Origin: Dermatophagoides farinae | Lineage: Eukaryota; Arthropoda; Arachnida; Sarcoptiformes; Pyroglyphidae | NCBI RefSeq assembly: GCF_024713945.1 | Contig: NW_027461517.1 | Location: 248,001 to 312,000 of the forward strand | Length of the DNA stretch: 64,000 bases | Reading direction: 5' to 3' | Shown: piece after piece, positions 1 through 10,501 of the stretch | How the letters are laid out: each line of letters opens with the position of its first letter | Position numbering within the stretch: the stretch's first letter is position 1 | The notes under the pieces: model-generated | What the model was told of the DNA's origin: nothing | What the model saw: the letters and a program-made list of their open reading frames with translations, nothing else | Databases searched by the model: none | Translations under genes and position numbers: made by a program

Positions 1-189
1 GGACGCGTAACCGTCGTGTTCGATGTAGTCAACTTGTTTGGAATACGTTATATCGCTTATATCTGAAGCTTTTTCAATGCTTGGCTCAGTATCTTGGATT
101 TGCAACTCTTCTTTTAGATCAGACTCCGTGTCTTGAGAATCTTTGTCCCAACTCTCAATACGGTACATAAGAGGATTCGCGTCTTGCAT
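1..189 (-). CDS. Partial acidic protein, N-terminal 63 residues
   Basis: An open frame begins with ATG at 187-189 and runs off the left edge of the window without a stop. The visible 63 residues are acidic and polar, rich in Asp, Glu, Gln and Ser, with no membrane segment or recognisable motif. The frame is uninterrupted and uses ordinary codons. I do not recognise the protein. It could be the disordered N-terminus of a larger protein. The 319 bp between this start and the uS19 stop hold its promoter and a candidate structured RNA. Confidence 0.5.
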   Translation of the reverse strand, partial: MQDANPLMYRIESWDKDSQDTESDLKEELQIQDTEPSIEKASDISDITYSKQVDYIEHDGYAS

Positions 190-279
190 ATTTAGTTATT
201 ATTTAAATGCCAGATGAACAAAGGACGTAGATTGATTTAATTTTAAAGAATTTATTTTGTATTTAGAAATAAAATATGT

Positions 280-395
280 CGTCAGAACGATGGCGGTAAC
301 CCATTCGTAGCTGAACTCGCGATCTGACGTAGTGAGCTTTCATGTTATGCATATACGATCAATATTACAGGCGAATGTCGCATTTGGCGGCTCAC
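280..395. ncRNA. Candidate structured RNA between two genes
   Basis: This patch is clearly richer in G+C than its flanks and has no long open frame. Three perfect complementary pairs are visible: 280-286 with 323-329 (7 bp), 332-337 with 390-395 (6 bp), and 302-307 with 372-377 (6 bp). The first two form adjacent hairpins, and the third joins their loops, as in a kissing-loop or pseudoknot fold. I match no known snRNA, snoRNA, SRP, RNase P or 5S motif, and the strand is undetermined. An alternative is regulatory or UTR DNA. The rest of 190-508 shows nothing I can name. Confidence 0.25.
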
Positions 396-508
396 GCTGG
401 ATAATCTAACAATACATATTTACAACAGTTATAATAATAATGAAGTTTATGGGTAAAACCAATCATAAATTACAAAAAGCATTTATAGAAAAAAACAACG
501 ATCTTCGC

Positions 509-992
509 TTAGTAATCTGCTCTGTATAGTTTACCGTTGGTGACTCTCTCGATGGTTGACAAATACTTACCGTGCTTCACAGGTTTGTAAGTAATGGAAA
601 ATTCACCGAGGTAGTGACCAATCATTTGAGACTTAATTTCGACGGGCATGAAAACCTTTCCGTTGTGAACCCCAATGATGCTGCCGACCATTTCGGGCAA
701 CACAACCATGTTTCTGTAGTGGGTCTTGACTACGGCGGGACGAGTGCCTGCGGGAGCCTCAGCCTTGGCCTTGCGAAGCTTGTTGAGGAATCTCTTAAGC
801 TTGGTTTCTTCAATGTGGCCTCGGGCGAACTTTCTTCGCATTCTTGCTGGGAGAAGCTTGACAACTTCTTCCAATGGCTTCTTGACTAAATCAGTCACAG
901 GAATACCCCTGTAATTGATGATTTTTTGAGCACGGCTAACGGCAGTTTTTTCAGTCTAAAATAATGTACTCATTGCTGGGCGAACTTACCAT
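509..992 (-). CDS. RPS15: 40S ribosomal protein S15 (uS19), two exons
   Basis: This is a small-subunit ribosomal protein of the 40S head, near the decoding region. The CDS is join(990-992, 509-955) on the minus strand. The ATG alone forms exon 1 and is followed by a 34-nt intron (956-989, GTAAGT...TTTTAG). Splicing gives 149 aa, close to the usual 145-150. The segment RAQKIINYRGIP aligns with the conserved start of the family, and VVKTHYRNMVVLPEMVGS and GHYLGEFSITYKPVKHG are family signatures. Starting at the internal GTG near 898 would lose the conserved N-terminus, so the spliced start is preferred. The C-terminus after KHGKYLS differs from the animal form. Confidence 0.95.
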
Positions 993-1194
993 CTAGTAAA
1001 GTTGTACTCACTAACAATTTGTGGTTTAATAAAAGTGTTTTGTCTAATATTAAAATCAATTTTAACCAAATTATTTTTCAAATAAATAAATCCAAAATAA
1101 AAAATTTCTGGCCGCACCGGTATCTACAATTATTTTGGAATTACAAGAAATACAAATCAAAACTACAACTGTTTAATTATTTATTTATGTTTCA

Positions 1195-2031
1195 CTAAAA
1201 TTTGTCTTTACGCTTGCGAGCTGTATATTTGCTGTCGTTTTTGATAACTTTGCCTAAGCTTCGCTGGCGCTCTTTCTTGTTTAATACCCGCTGCTTCCTA
1301 CTTTGAGCTCCCTTTTTACCGTTTTTGAGTTTTCGACCGTGCTCAGTCGAATTCATTTCAGATAAAGCGCTCGCAATGACAGAGTCGGGGTCTGTCGGCT
1401 GCCCAAATGTGCAGATCAAAAACAGCTTTTTATTTTTTTTGCTGTCTGGATTATCGACATAAAAAAAAGTAGAAAAGCCCACACTGGCGGCGGCCTTGCC
1501 AATCAAAGCGACCTGGTTGTCGTCAGAAGGGTAAAATTGCAAGACAGCTCTGGCGTCCGTCGAGAGAACGTCATATAGCCACTGAAAAAAAACGCGTAGA
1601 CGCGTTCGCGGGTTGTGATCGGACTGGAAACTATGGCAGAGCCATTGAATGCAACTGACGGATATAGCGCCTGCGTAGCTTCCAGGCTCGAAATCTTGCT
1701 TCGTACCAATGTCAGCAAGCACAAAATCGGCTTTAGGATTCGCCATGTGGCGCTGCTTGCACAGCTCAATCATATCTGCAGAATTGTCAATGCCCGTCCA
1801 AGCTACACCCAGCTCAGACAAAGCGTCGCCACTTATTCCAGAACCGCAACCTATGTCTAGAATTTTTCCATTCTCAATCGCATCGGGAGTCAACTCCAGC
1901 AAATCAATGCAACGGTTGGCTAGCTCGTACTGGATTTTATTTATTCTGCTGTTATTTGTGTACTTTTCAGCGTTTTCGTTGCTGTAAAACACTTCAGACG
2001 GTAATTCACATTCTGGGCGAGCTGGACACAT
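1195..2031 (-). CDS. BUD23: 18S rRNA (guanine-N7) methyltransferase Bud23
   Basis: This is an S-adenosylmethionine-dependent methyltransferase that makes m7G in 18S rRNA during 40S maturation, acting with the activator Trm112. It has 278 aa, the usual length. Visible features are the N-terminal segment with PSEVFYSNENAEKY, SAM motif I ILDIGCGSGISG at about 57-68, the acidic loop GIDNSADMIELC, a Gln-Trp-Leu stretch after the fourth strand (SCIQWLC), and a Lys/Arg-rich tail from about residue 230. It sits directly upstream of the uS19 gene on the same strand. Identity is firm because both the N-terminal and the tail architecture match. Confidence 0.9.
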   Translation of the reverse strand: MCPARPECELPSEVFYSNENAEKYTNNSRINKIQYELANRCIDLLELTPDAIENGKILDIGCGSGISGDALSELGVAWTGIDNSADMIELCKQRHMANPKADFVLADIGTKQDFEPGSYAGAISVSCIQWLCHSFQSDHNPRTRLRVFFQWLYDVLSTDARAVLQFYPSDDNQVALIGKAAASVGFSTFFYVDNPDSKKNKKLFLICTFGQPTDPDSVIASALSEMNSTEHGRKLKNGKKGAQSRKQRVLNKKERQRSLGKVIKNDSKYTARKRKDKF

Positions 2032-2164
2032 CGTAACACACTGATTCTATCAGTCCAAACTCTAATAATATCGTTTTCTTCAATTTTAAAAGGTAAATCG
2101 TTCTGTTTTTTATTTGCCAAAAAAGATTTAAATTTTTAAACTTTTTTGCAAGCAAAAATTAAGT

Positions 2165-2818
2165 TTATTTAATTTTGTAGCGCCTGGCAGTCCTGTTGTT
2201 GAAGGAGTTCTTTTTTTTTGCTCTTCTAAACAGAGATATAGCACTACCAAAAGTACTTAAGTCTTTGAACTTGTTGAACATCATAGCCCCAGCCGCAGAG
2301 CCGGCGTCACCCTGTAAATTGTCGTAAAAATCGCTATCTTTGTTATAAGCTGGCTTGATGTCATTTTCTTTGTTCGAATCGTTGCGCAACTCAGTTCTCG
2401 AGTCCAAGTTGAATTTGCTGCTTTCCTTTATGAGCGCTTCGTCGTATTGCTTGATTATCGAACTCTGGTGACTGTGTTTTTTTCGTTCGTTTTCGTCGTC
2501 CGATAAGGTATGGTATGTACCGATGCTCTGGTTTTCTATTTTTTTTCCAGAATTAAACATAATTTCAGAATTCGAAAGGTTTTCTATGCTCAGCCTTTCA
2601 ATGTTTTTCCCTTCAATAAATATGCGCGAAGTGCCTTCAGAATCTTTGTACTGAACTTTTCCGTCAACCAGAGTACCTATTTTAACGTTTATCAATTCTA
2701 ATTTGCCATTTTTCGGCTCGATTTTTTCCAAATTTCCCGCATAATGTTCGCCGGTACGAGTAGACACATGAATAAATGCGTTTGAGAACGGTAAGGCTCC
2801 AAAAGTTGTAGAACTCAT
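2165..2818 (-). CDS. LSm-domain protein, LSM14/EDC3-like
   Basis: 217 aa. Residues about 10-80 read as an LSm fold: a first Sm motif around HVSTRTGEHYAGNLEKIEP, then LELINVKIGT, and a second motif ending SRIFIEGKNIERLSIEN. The last resembles the FRGxDIKDL strand of LSM14/Scd6 and EDC3 proteins. The middle is polar and low in complexity, with a short aromatic motif (DFYDNLQ) that could correspond to an FDF-type element. The C-terminus is strongly basic. Family members act in P-bodies, in mRNA decapping and translational repression. An ataxin-2- or LSM12-type assignment is the main alternative. Confidence 0.45.
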   Translation of the reverse strand: MSSTTFGALPFSNAFIHVSTRTGEHYAGNLEKIEPKNGKLELINVKIGTLVDGKVQYKDSEGTSRIFIEGKNIERLSIENLSNSEIMFNSGKKIENQSIGTYHTLSDDENERKKHSHQSSIIKQYDEALIKESSKFNLDSRTELRNDSNKENDIKPAYNKDSDFYDNLQGDAGSAAGAMMFNKFKDLSTFGSAISLFRRAKKKNSFNNRTARRYKIK

Positions 2819-3124
2819 TTTTTAATTTTTATTTTAATATTAACGAAATATAATAGAAAAAAAATAAACAATTTCCAATTTTGACTTTTTATGCCCATAT
2901 TTATGATCGGTAAAATTTTTTAGCAATAATTAAATTGCGTACTTTGTGAAATATTAGCATGTAAAGGTTTAATTTGCTAGTTTGCTACTACCAAACTTTT
3001 TTCAAAAGTTTAAGACGGCTGCACATCATCAAACGCATATGCATCAGTATAACCTGTGTCTTTTATGTAAATCGCCACGTTAATTGCAAATTAGAACTGC
3101 TGAATTTATCTTTTATTGGAATAA

Positions 3125-4431
<1,307 letters not shown>

Positions 4432-5067
4432 ATGTCAGATGAAGCAAAAATAGTTTTTCCAGGCGATTGTGAACATTGTGACATACTTTCGATAATTCTG
4501 CCAAAACCCATCATTAAAAAAGTCTCTTTTTTAACAATTGGTCATGAGTATTTTCCAAAACTACATGATGTTATCATAGGAGTTGTCTCGCAGAAAACTA
4601 CTGACGCGTACTTGTTGGACATTAATTACTCATCTCCAGCGTTGCTCCCTTTCAATGCTTTTTCCAGAGCGACAAAGCAGCACTACCCTAAGTTGAAACA
4701 AGGGGATGTTGTGATGTGTGGAGTTTCTTTTTGTGTCAATAAATTACAATTACAGGTTTCATGCTGCACTAGCGGTGAATCTGTTGGTTGGGACACTGGA
4801 GAAACATATCTAGGCCCGCTTGAAAACGGAGTGTTGAAATACATAGGCTTAATTAACTGCAAAATGTTGTTGTCGGAGAATTGTACAATTTTGTTCTTGC
4901 TCATCAAGCGGTTTGAATTTACACTCAGCATAGGCATGAATGGGTACATTTATGTCACAGCTCCAACGCTGTTTAAAATCAAAGAAATCGTTTATTTAAT
5001 TGAAACCGGACTCAAATTTGAATCGCTTAAACAACTAACGGCGTTCATGGATGATTATTTTAGTTAA
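4432..5067 (+). CDS. RRP40: Exosome complex subunit Rrp40 (EXOSC3-like)
   Basis: This is an S1/KH cap subunit of the RNA exosome, which guides RNA into the 3'-5' degradation core in nucleus and cytosol. It has 211 aa. An S1-like barrel starts around DVIIGVVSQKTTDAYLLDI (about 45-63) and continues through KQGDVVMCGVSF. The KH-like C-terminal part carries IGMNGYIYVTA, matching the FGMNGRIWV signature of Rrp40. It is somewhat shorter than human EXOSC3 because the N-terminal domain is reduced. Its stop codon at 5065-5067 overlaps the opposite-strand GPN2 stop within a shared TTAA. Rrp4 and Csl4 are less likely because of the GxNG motif context. Confidence 0.8.
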   Translation: MSDEAKIVFPGDCEHCDILSIILPKPIIKKVSFLTIGHEYFPKLHDVIIGVVSQKTTDAYLLDINYSSPALLPFNAFSRATKQHYPKLKQGDVVMCGVSFCVNKLQLQVSCCTSGESVGWDTGETYLGPLENGVLKYIGLINCKMLLSENCTILFLLIKRFEFTLSIGMNGYIYVTAPTLFKIKEIVYLIETGLKFESLKQLTAFMDDYFS

Positions 5068-5981
5068 TCACTTTTTGCTGTTTCTTGGTTTGGCTGCACG
5101 CTATCTTTTAGATAATAACCTACAGATTTATCAACTAATTTTATTGCTTTCAGTAGTTGGTCATTTTTTATCGCGCTGATTGGTACAAATCCAACTAAGT
5201 TAAAGTCCTCCACCATTTCAACAATCGATTTTTCCAAGTCGAAAAATTTTTTTTTAATTTTAACAGTTTTTTCGTCGTCAGTAGGCTCAACTTTGTTTGC
5301 CAAATAGACCAGGTTGTCTAACTCACTAGCTTCCAAATAATAATCAAACGCGTAGTCGAGCTGTTCTTCGTTGATCAAATCGCTTTTACTAAAGAAATTC
5401 AAAAAAGGAAACGGCAAATGTATTTGTATCGATAACGCTAGCAGCAGCGAACTGATGTATTGGTGGTGTTCTTTGCAAAGAGTGCTGTCTGTTATGTTAA
5501 CTACGCAAAATCTGATTCCATGTTCTTTTTCGTTAATCTCTTTTAAAATAGAAATTATTGAATTGTCGTTTACGTATAACTCTACCTGGCCGGGGCAGTC
5601 AAAAATGTAGTACAACTGCAACTTACCCTTTTTTTCTTTGACTTCTTTTATTTTTTTTTTTAGCCAATTGATATTATTTTTTAAGTATTGCATTGCATAC
5701 AAAAACGATCCATTAGGACCCAGCTCGAACTTCTCCATAATGTCTTCCAGCTTAATCAGTTCACGCACGTCAATATCAGGCTCCAAAACCATATAGTCGT
5801 TATTAGCAGCGTCCTGCTTATGTACCCTGTAGTCTTCCGTAGCAATTAAATCATTCGCAAAATCTAAGTTTATTACAACGCACTCGCGATTTAAATTTTT
5901 AAGAATATTTTGTATCGCTATGCAATATGTTGTTTTTCCGGATCCTGGAGCCCCAATAACGACTTGTCCAAACTCAACCAT
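5064..5981 (-). CDS. GPN2: GPN-loop GTPase 2
   Basis: GPN GTPases help assemble and import RNA polymerases II and III. It has 305 aa. The P-loop GAPGSGKTT is at 10-18, the defining Gly-Pro-Asn motif at 88-90 (LGPNGS), the FDCPGQVEL G3 region is intact, and SKSDLI acts as the G4 site. The N-terminus FGQVVIGAPGSGKTTYC and the C-terminal VGFVPIS...DKSVGYYL match GPN2 better than GPN1 or GPN3. An insertion of about 16 residues (about 47-65) lies between the NLDFAND strand and the switch helix, where relatives have a short link. The gene is convergent with Rrp40, and the two stops overlap by four bases. Confidence 0.85.
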   Translation of the reverse strand: MVEFGQVVIGAPGSGKTTYCIAIQNILKNLNRECVVINLDFANDLIATEDYRVHKQDAANNDYMVLEPDIDVRELIKLEDIMEKFELGPNGSFLYAMQYLKNNINWLKKKIKEVKEKKGKLQLYYIFDCPGQVELYVNDNSIISILKEINEKEHGIRFCVVNITDSTLCKEHHQYISSLLLALSIQIHLPFPFLNFFSKSDLINEEQLDYAFDYYLEASELDNLVYLANKVEPTDDEKTVKIKKKFFDLEKSIVEMVEDFNLVGFVPISAIKNDQLLKAIKLVDKSVGYYLKDSVQPNQETAKSD

Positions 5982-6155
5982 TCTCCTATTGACCGTAGAG
6001 AATTTTTTATCTTATGTAGCAAAAAAATTTTAATTTATAATCGAAAATATTTTATACTGTACATGGCTTACTAGAAATGCCAATCCAAGTAAATACAAAA
6101 TTATAGCTTATAGTTAAATTTATATATATACGGTTTCTGCTTCGTTACACATTTA

Positions 6156-7412
6156 TCAATAACTTATATCGAAAACGTATAGACCAGGCTTTTTTACCTT
6201 ACACACTTTCCATCGTCCCAGACGATTTTCGGTGGCAGCACTAACGAGCAACTTTTTTTTGCAATCAGATGTACTCATACTAGTAACGATTCCATCGACG
6301 GCAAGAGTATCCAAAATTTCGATTAATGGGCTTGGTTCAGCTTGAACCTTTAGGACAAATATTTTTCCACAACTCGTTCCAATAAAAAACACGTCCGTAT
6401 GCAAGACACTTGTCATGCTGACAGCCCATTCGTCGTCAACCGTTTCCAGCTGTATCTGCATCAAACATTTTTTCGCCGATAGCGAAAACAGCTTTACTAC
6501 GCCATCCACTGTCACAGTGACAAAATGCTTTTTATTGATCAACTTGACACAGTCTACAAAATTTTCAACTTCCAAAATGATATGTTTTTTAAGTTTTAAG
6601 TTCCAGTACCGAGCTGTTTTATCTTCTCCACAAGAAACTATAAAGTTTTCTGAAAAACTATCCAAACTGTTAATTGACGATATGTGTCCGTAGTGAATTT
6701 CCTCTAGTTCCATTGTTTGCAAATTCCAAACCACAATTTTAGCGTCTTGGCCGCACGAATACAGTTTAGTTCCAATCGCTTTAAGCGCGTAAACGTCGCT
6801 TTGATGCTCAGCCAAAGTATGTTTCAAGACGAAATCATCTGATTGAACGTTCCAAACATATATGTTACCGTCAGCCCCAGCAGAAAACAAATATATTCCG
6901 TTCAGTGCCATCTCTAAAACGTATATTGGTTTTTCTTGTATCTGAGGGAACCGTAAAACTTTCTTGTTTGTAGGATTGATGCAGTATATATCTCCACTTT
7001 TAGTTGAACAGTAGTATCGAGACCCACAGTCAGAGTCAGAATTTTGTGAAGCGTAATCTTTATTAATGTTATTTGAAGCGACTGACGTGATCACCTTTTT
7101 TTTTAATGGTGAGTAAAAAGACACATTTTTGTTAATACTAAATGAATTGGATATGCTAGTAATAATTATGTCTTGATGCATTCCCAAAAACAAAAGTTTG
7201 CTGATCGCTTCAACGCCATCTTTACTTGAATCTAGTCCATGTTGAACAAGTAATTTTTTTGCTAAGAGCATTCGGCGTTCTTCAATTGATATAACATGTT
7301 TGGTTTCTTCTTCGATCTCCGAATCAGATGCGAAGGATTCGACACTGGTTATGCTAACATCAGACAAATTACCATCTATTAAGTCTTCATCATGCAGCGC
7401 GTTCTTTTTCAT
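6156..7412 (-). CDS. RRP9: U3 snoRNP WD40 protein Rrp9 (U3-55K)
   Basis: 418 aa. A charged N-terminal region (1-90) with the helix ERRMLLAKKLLVQ is followed by a WD40 propeller with blades such as LFSAGADGNIYVWN, LYSCGQDAKIVVWN and IVSCGEDKTARYWN. The C-terminal ATENRLGRWKV matches the EHRLGRW signature of Rrp9. The protein binds the U3 snoRNA and acts in early 18S pre-rRNA processing in the nucleolus. Snu13 (26426), which binds the same snoRNA motif, is also encoded in this window. Some propeller blades are poorly conserved, so the exact blade count is uncertain. Confidence 0.8.
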   Translation of the reverse strand: MKKNALHDEDLIDGNLSDVSITSVESFASDSEIEEETKHVISIEERRMLLAKKLLVQHGLDSSKDGVEAISKLLFLGMHQDIIITSISNSFSINKNVSFYSPLKKKVITSVASNNINKDYASQNSDSDCGSRYYCSTKSGDIYCINPTNKKVLRFPQIQEKPIYVLEMALNGIYLFSAGADGNIYVWNVQSDDFVLKHTLAEHQSDVYALKAIGTKLYSCGQDAKIVVWNLQTMELEEIHYGHISSINSLDSFSENFIVSCGEDKTARYWNLKLKKHIILEVENFVDCVKLINKKHFVTVTVDGVVKLFSLSAKKCLMQIQLETVDDEWAVSMTSVLHTDVFFIGTSCGKIFVLKVQAEPSPLIEILDTLAVDGIVTSMSTSDCKKKLLVSAATENRLGRWKVCKVKKPGLYVFDISY

Positions 7413-7542
7413 GAAAAGAAATAAATTTTAGCGACCACAGAAAATGGAATGCTAGTTTAAACAAAAAAAATGATAGTCGCAAAAAAAAAAATTTATAAAA
7501 CCTATTTCATAAGAAATAAAAAAATCCTAACCCTAGTAATTA

Positions 7543-9687
7543 ATGAGTGATGAATGTAAAGAATCAACTCGCGTACAGAAAGACCGTCTGAAAAGAAACA
7601 AAGAGACCACACCTCATTTGAATAAAAAGTTCAAGAGTTTAACTGCCCAGAACGAGTTCAATCTCGGATACAATGAGTCATCTAACTGGCTTACGAATCA
7701 ACCTTTTTCTGCAAATTATTACAAAATTTTAGAATCACGAAAACAACTCAAATCTTTTGAAGTTCGTTATGATTTTGCTAAGAGTCTTTCACAGACTAAA
7801 GCTTTGATTGTTTCCGGAGAAACAGGTTCAGGAAAAACTACACAGTGTCCGCAGTTTGTTCTTAAAGCAAATCTAGCATTCGGAAAAAAAATCGTGGTAA
7901 CGCAGCCACGAAGAGTAGCTGCTATTTCCGTTGCAGCTCGTGTAGCTGAAGAACTTGACGTTGAACTAGGGCAGGAAGTGGGGTACAAAGTACGATTTGA
8001 AGCGAACTGTTCTGAAAGATCTTCAATAGTGTCTTGCACCGACGGATTACTTTTGCGAGAAATTCAAACTAACACAGACCTTGAAGACTGCGGGGTTGTA
8101 ATTCTTGACGAAGCTCACGAAAGAACATTGGACACAGATATTTTGTTTGGATTATTGAAAGAACTATTGAAAAGACGCGACGATTTCAGAGTCATCGTAA
8201 TGAGTGCAACGATGAATATTGACAAATTTTCGACGTATTTTAATGCTCCTGTTTTTCATATTAAAGGACGTTTCTTTGCTGTCAAACTAGTTTATACGGA
8301 AAAACCTGTAAAGGACTATTATAAAGCAACAATAGACACCGTCCTCAAGATTCACTTAAACGAACCTGAAGGTTCTGTTTTAGTTTTCTTGACGGGAGAA
8401 GACGAGATAGAAAAAGCTAGATCCGAACTCGAGGATATTTTTTCTCAACTCAACCAAGAAAAATACGGTTCTGTACATATAAGTGTAATCTACAGCTCGC
8501 TTTCTCCGCAACAACAGCAAGAAATATTTTTGCCTTGTCCTCAAGCGAAGAACGCTAAAGGGCGTCCAAACAGGAAAGTCATCATTGCAACTAATATTGC
8601 CGAAACTTCAATTACAATTAACGAAATCAAATATGTCGTCGACTGTGGGTATTCAAAACAAAAAATTTACGACCCAAAAACTCGAATCGATAGTTTGCAC
8701 ATCCACCCCATCTCTCGTGCAAATGCAATACAAAGAGCTGGAAGAGCTGGTAGAACGTCACCTGGAGTTTGTTACCGCCTCTATACGGAGCATTCGTTTG
8801 AGCATGAAATGCAAGAACGTGCTTACCCTGAAATTCTCCGATCCAACCTGACGGCCGTTATTTTGCACCTGATGAACATTGGAATCAAAAACTTGGTAGA
8901 ATTTGACTATTTAGAAGCTCCTGCGCCGGAAACACTGATGAGAGGTTTGGAAGAGTTGTACTATTTGAACGCTCTCGATTTTGATTGTAACATTACTGAA
9001 TTCGGAAAAAATTTAGCCAAGTTACCGCTAGATCCTCCTTTAGCAGCATTAGTTTTAAAAAGCGAGCATTACAAAGTTTGCAACGAAGCCATAGCTTTAG
9101 CTAGCTTACTTTCGACTGCAATGCCTTCATTATCAGAGAAAAAAACAAAACAAAATCCCAATTTAACGTCTCACTCAAGCGACCATTTAGCTTTGGTTAA
9201 AATTTTTTTTTCCTATTTGGAAAACAAAAGGTCACGTTCTTGGTGTCGGACAAACTGTTTGAACGAACGCGTTTTGTTTTCAGCCTATAGAATCTACAAA
9301 CAGCTGGTTTCCTTAGTCAACAAATTTTTCAGCTTTGATGTCACAGTTGACTACAAAATTCCAGACTCGTTTGAAAAAAAACGGCTTGTAAATTTCAAAA
9401 CCTGTTTGGTAGCCGCGTTTTTCAACCGTATAGCGATTAAAATAAAAGAGAATAAATATAAAACACTGTGTGATGGTTCAGTAGCTACAATTCACCCAAC
9501 CTCGCAGATTTCAATACAACCGAAATGTGTTATTTATAACAACCTTTTGCAAACCTCCAAAACATTCTTGTGTACAGTCAGCGAAATTGATATAGGCCTT
9601 CTTAAAAATCTCATGCCCGATTATTTCGAATTGATCGCCAAAAATATTACTAGTTCGGAAATCGTCTCTTTCTTGTCAAGTTTTTAG
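7543..9687 (+). CDS. PRP43: DEAH-box RNA helicase Prp43/DHX15
   Basis: This ATP-dependent RNA helicase disassembles spent spliceosomes and acts in ribosome biogenesis. It has 714 aa, near the family length. Motifs: GETGSGKT at 92-99 (I), TQPRRVAA at about 120-127 (Ia), DEAH at 189-192 (II), SAT at 221-223 (III), TNIAETSIT at 350-358 (V) and QRAGRAGR at 397-404 (VI). The winged-helix, ratchet and OB-fold regions follow, with conserved pieces such as PAPETLMRGLEELYYL and FDYLEAP. The N-terminal extension is short, as in Prp43 and unlike Prp2, Prp16 and Prp22. In a genome with ultrashort introns it would recycle the splicing machinery. Confidence 0.9.
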   Translation: MSDECKESTRVQKDRLKRNKETTPHLNKKFKSLTAQNEFNLGYNESSNWLTNQPFSANYYKILESRKQLKSFEVRYDFAKSLSQTKALIVSGETGSGKTTQCPQFVLKANLAFGKKIVVTQPRRVAAISVAARVAEELDVELGQEVGYKVRFEANCSERSSIVSCTDGLLLREIQTNTDLEDCGVVILDEAHERTLDTDILFGLLKELLKRRDDFRVIVMSATMNIDKFSTYFNAPVFHIKGRFFAVKLVYTEKPVKDYYKATIDTVLKIHLNEPEGSVLVFLTGEDEIEKARSELEDIFSQLNQEKYGSVHISVIYSSLSPQQQQEIFLPCPQAKNAKGRPNRKVIIATNIAETSITINEIKYVVDCGYSKQKIYDPKTRIDSLHIHPISRANAIQRAGRAGRTSPGVCYRLYTEHSFEHEMQERAYPEILRSNLTAVILHLMNIGIKNLVEFDYLEAPAPETLMRGLEELYYLNALDFDCNITEFGKNLAKLPLDPPLAALVLKSEHYKVCNEAIALASLLSTAMPSLSEKKTKQNPNLTSHSSDHLALVKIFFSYLENKRSRSWCRTNCLNERVLFSAYRIYKQLVSLVNKFFSFDVTVDYKIPDSFEKKRLVNFKTCLVAAFFNRIAIKIKENKYKTLCDGSVATIHPTSQISIQPKCVIYNNLLQTSKTFLCTVSEIDIGLLKNLMPDYFELIAKNITSSEIVSFLSSF

Positions 9688-9737
9688 AAATAAATAAATA
9701 AATTTTTTCACAAAATTTTCTATACAAATATTTCACA

Positions 9738-9972
9738 ATGGCGCAAAAAGCTATAAAAGGGTCTTCTAAGCCGAAAGAATGTACAAAACGAAAAAACAAA
9801 CCATGCAGAGCCGTCAACGTAATTAGTAAAGCTGAAAGAATGCTTCGAAAGGTTAGTTTGTAAGCCAGTTATATTATTTTAGAACAAAAAATGCGTAAGC
9901 GTCAAAAAAGTCGAGTCTACGCTCGCTGAAAAACTTAAAAAAATAAATTCAAATATCACTATTGTAAAATAA
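9738..9972 (+). CDS. Small basic protein with 31-nt intron, UPF0390-like
   Basis: CDS join(9738-9851, 9883-9972), 67 aa. The intron 9852-9882 is 31 nt, GTTAG...TTTTAG, and removing it joins two lysine-rich frames in phase 0. The protein starts MAQKAIKG and ends in a Lys-rich helix. It resembles, in size and spacing, the small nuclear UPF0390 family (human C19orf53 type), which begins MAQG and has a basic central KKAR segment. This resemblance is weak. Other small basic nucleolar proteins are possible. It lies 50 bp downstream of Prp43 and converges on Ubc13. Confidence 0.55.
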
Positions 9973-9996
9973 TTTATCAAACACACCGACATATAG

Positions 9997-10501
9997 CTAA
10001 TTATCCTTGTTTTCCTTGGGTTTTGCATACTTTTTTGTCCATTCACGTGCTATAAAAGGTAAACTGTTTTTTTAACTTACCAGTTGCTTCAGCTTTTGCT
10101 GGATCTGTCTTGAAGACTGTGGCAATTTCTTCGTCTAGAGGATCGTTTAATTCAGGCTCACACATCAAAGCTTGGATACTAAGAAGCAAGGTGCGAACTT
10201 GCAACGCTGGAGACCACATATCTTTAAGGATGTCGAGGCAAATACGACCCATTTTGTCGATATTTGGATGAAAAATTTTAGTTAAGAAACGCACTCTTGG
10301 AGGAACTAAGGGGTAGTCCTGTGTCAAAAACAACTCCAACTCAAATACACCGTTTTCGTAAGGCGTGTCTGGCGCACCGTCGAGCCAAATGTGCAGGTAT
10401 TTAGGAATTTCTGGATCAACTGTTACTTGAATTCCAGCAGTAGGATCTTTCTGGAGACTCTCGATTTCAATATTACATCTAGTGTCCATTGTTCTTCTCA
10501 T
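9997..10501 (-). CDS. UBC13: Ubiquitin-conjugating enzyme E2 N (Ubc13), two exons
   Basis: This E2 makes Lys63-linked ubiquitin chains with an E2-variant partner. CDS join(10081-10501, 9997-10049); the 31-nt intron 10050-10080 (GTAAGT...TATAG) restores the conserved ending [12 protein letters not shown] that unspliced reading would destroy. It has 157 aa. Visible features are the HPN-type motif (FHPNIDKMG), the catalytic Cys in [17 protein letters not shown], and Asp in place of Lys/Ala residues, typical of Ubc13 (ILKD.WSPALQ). The N-terminus is slightly longer than usual, and Met5 could also be the start. The gene faces the small gene at 9738 tail to tail. Confidence 0.92.

Noticed and set aside
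297-410. Mini-gene with ATG at 293 and a 78-nt intron
   Set aside because: The spliced product would be only 14 aa with no similarity; a structured RNA fits better.
572-889. Long plus-strand frame opposite uS19
   Set aside because: It is the antisense shadow of a conserved ribosomal protein and has no family similarity.
895-898. GTG start for uS19
   Set aside because: It would drop the conserved N-terminus (RAQKIINYRGIP) that splicing to ATG 990-992 restores.
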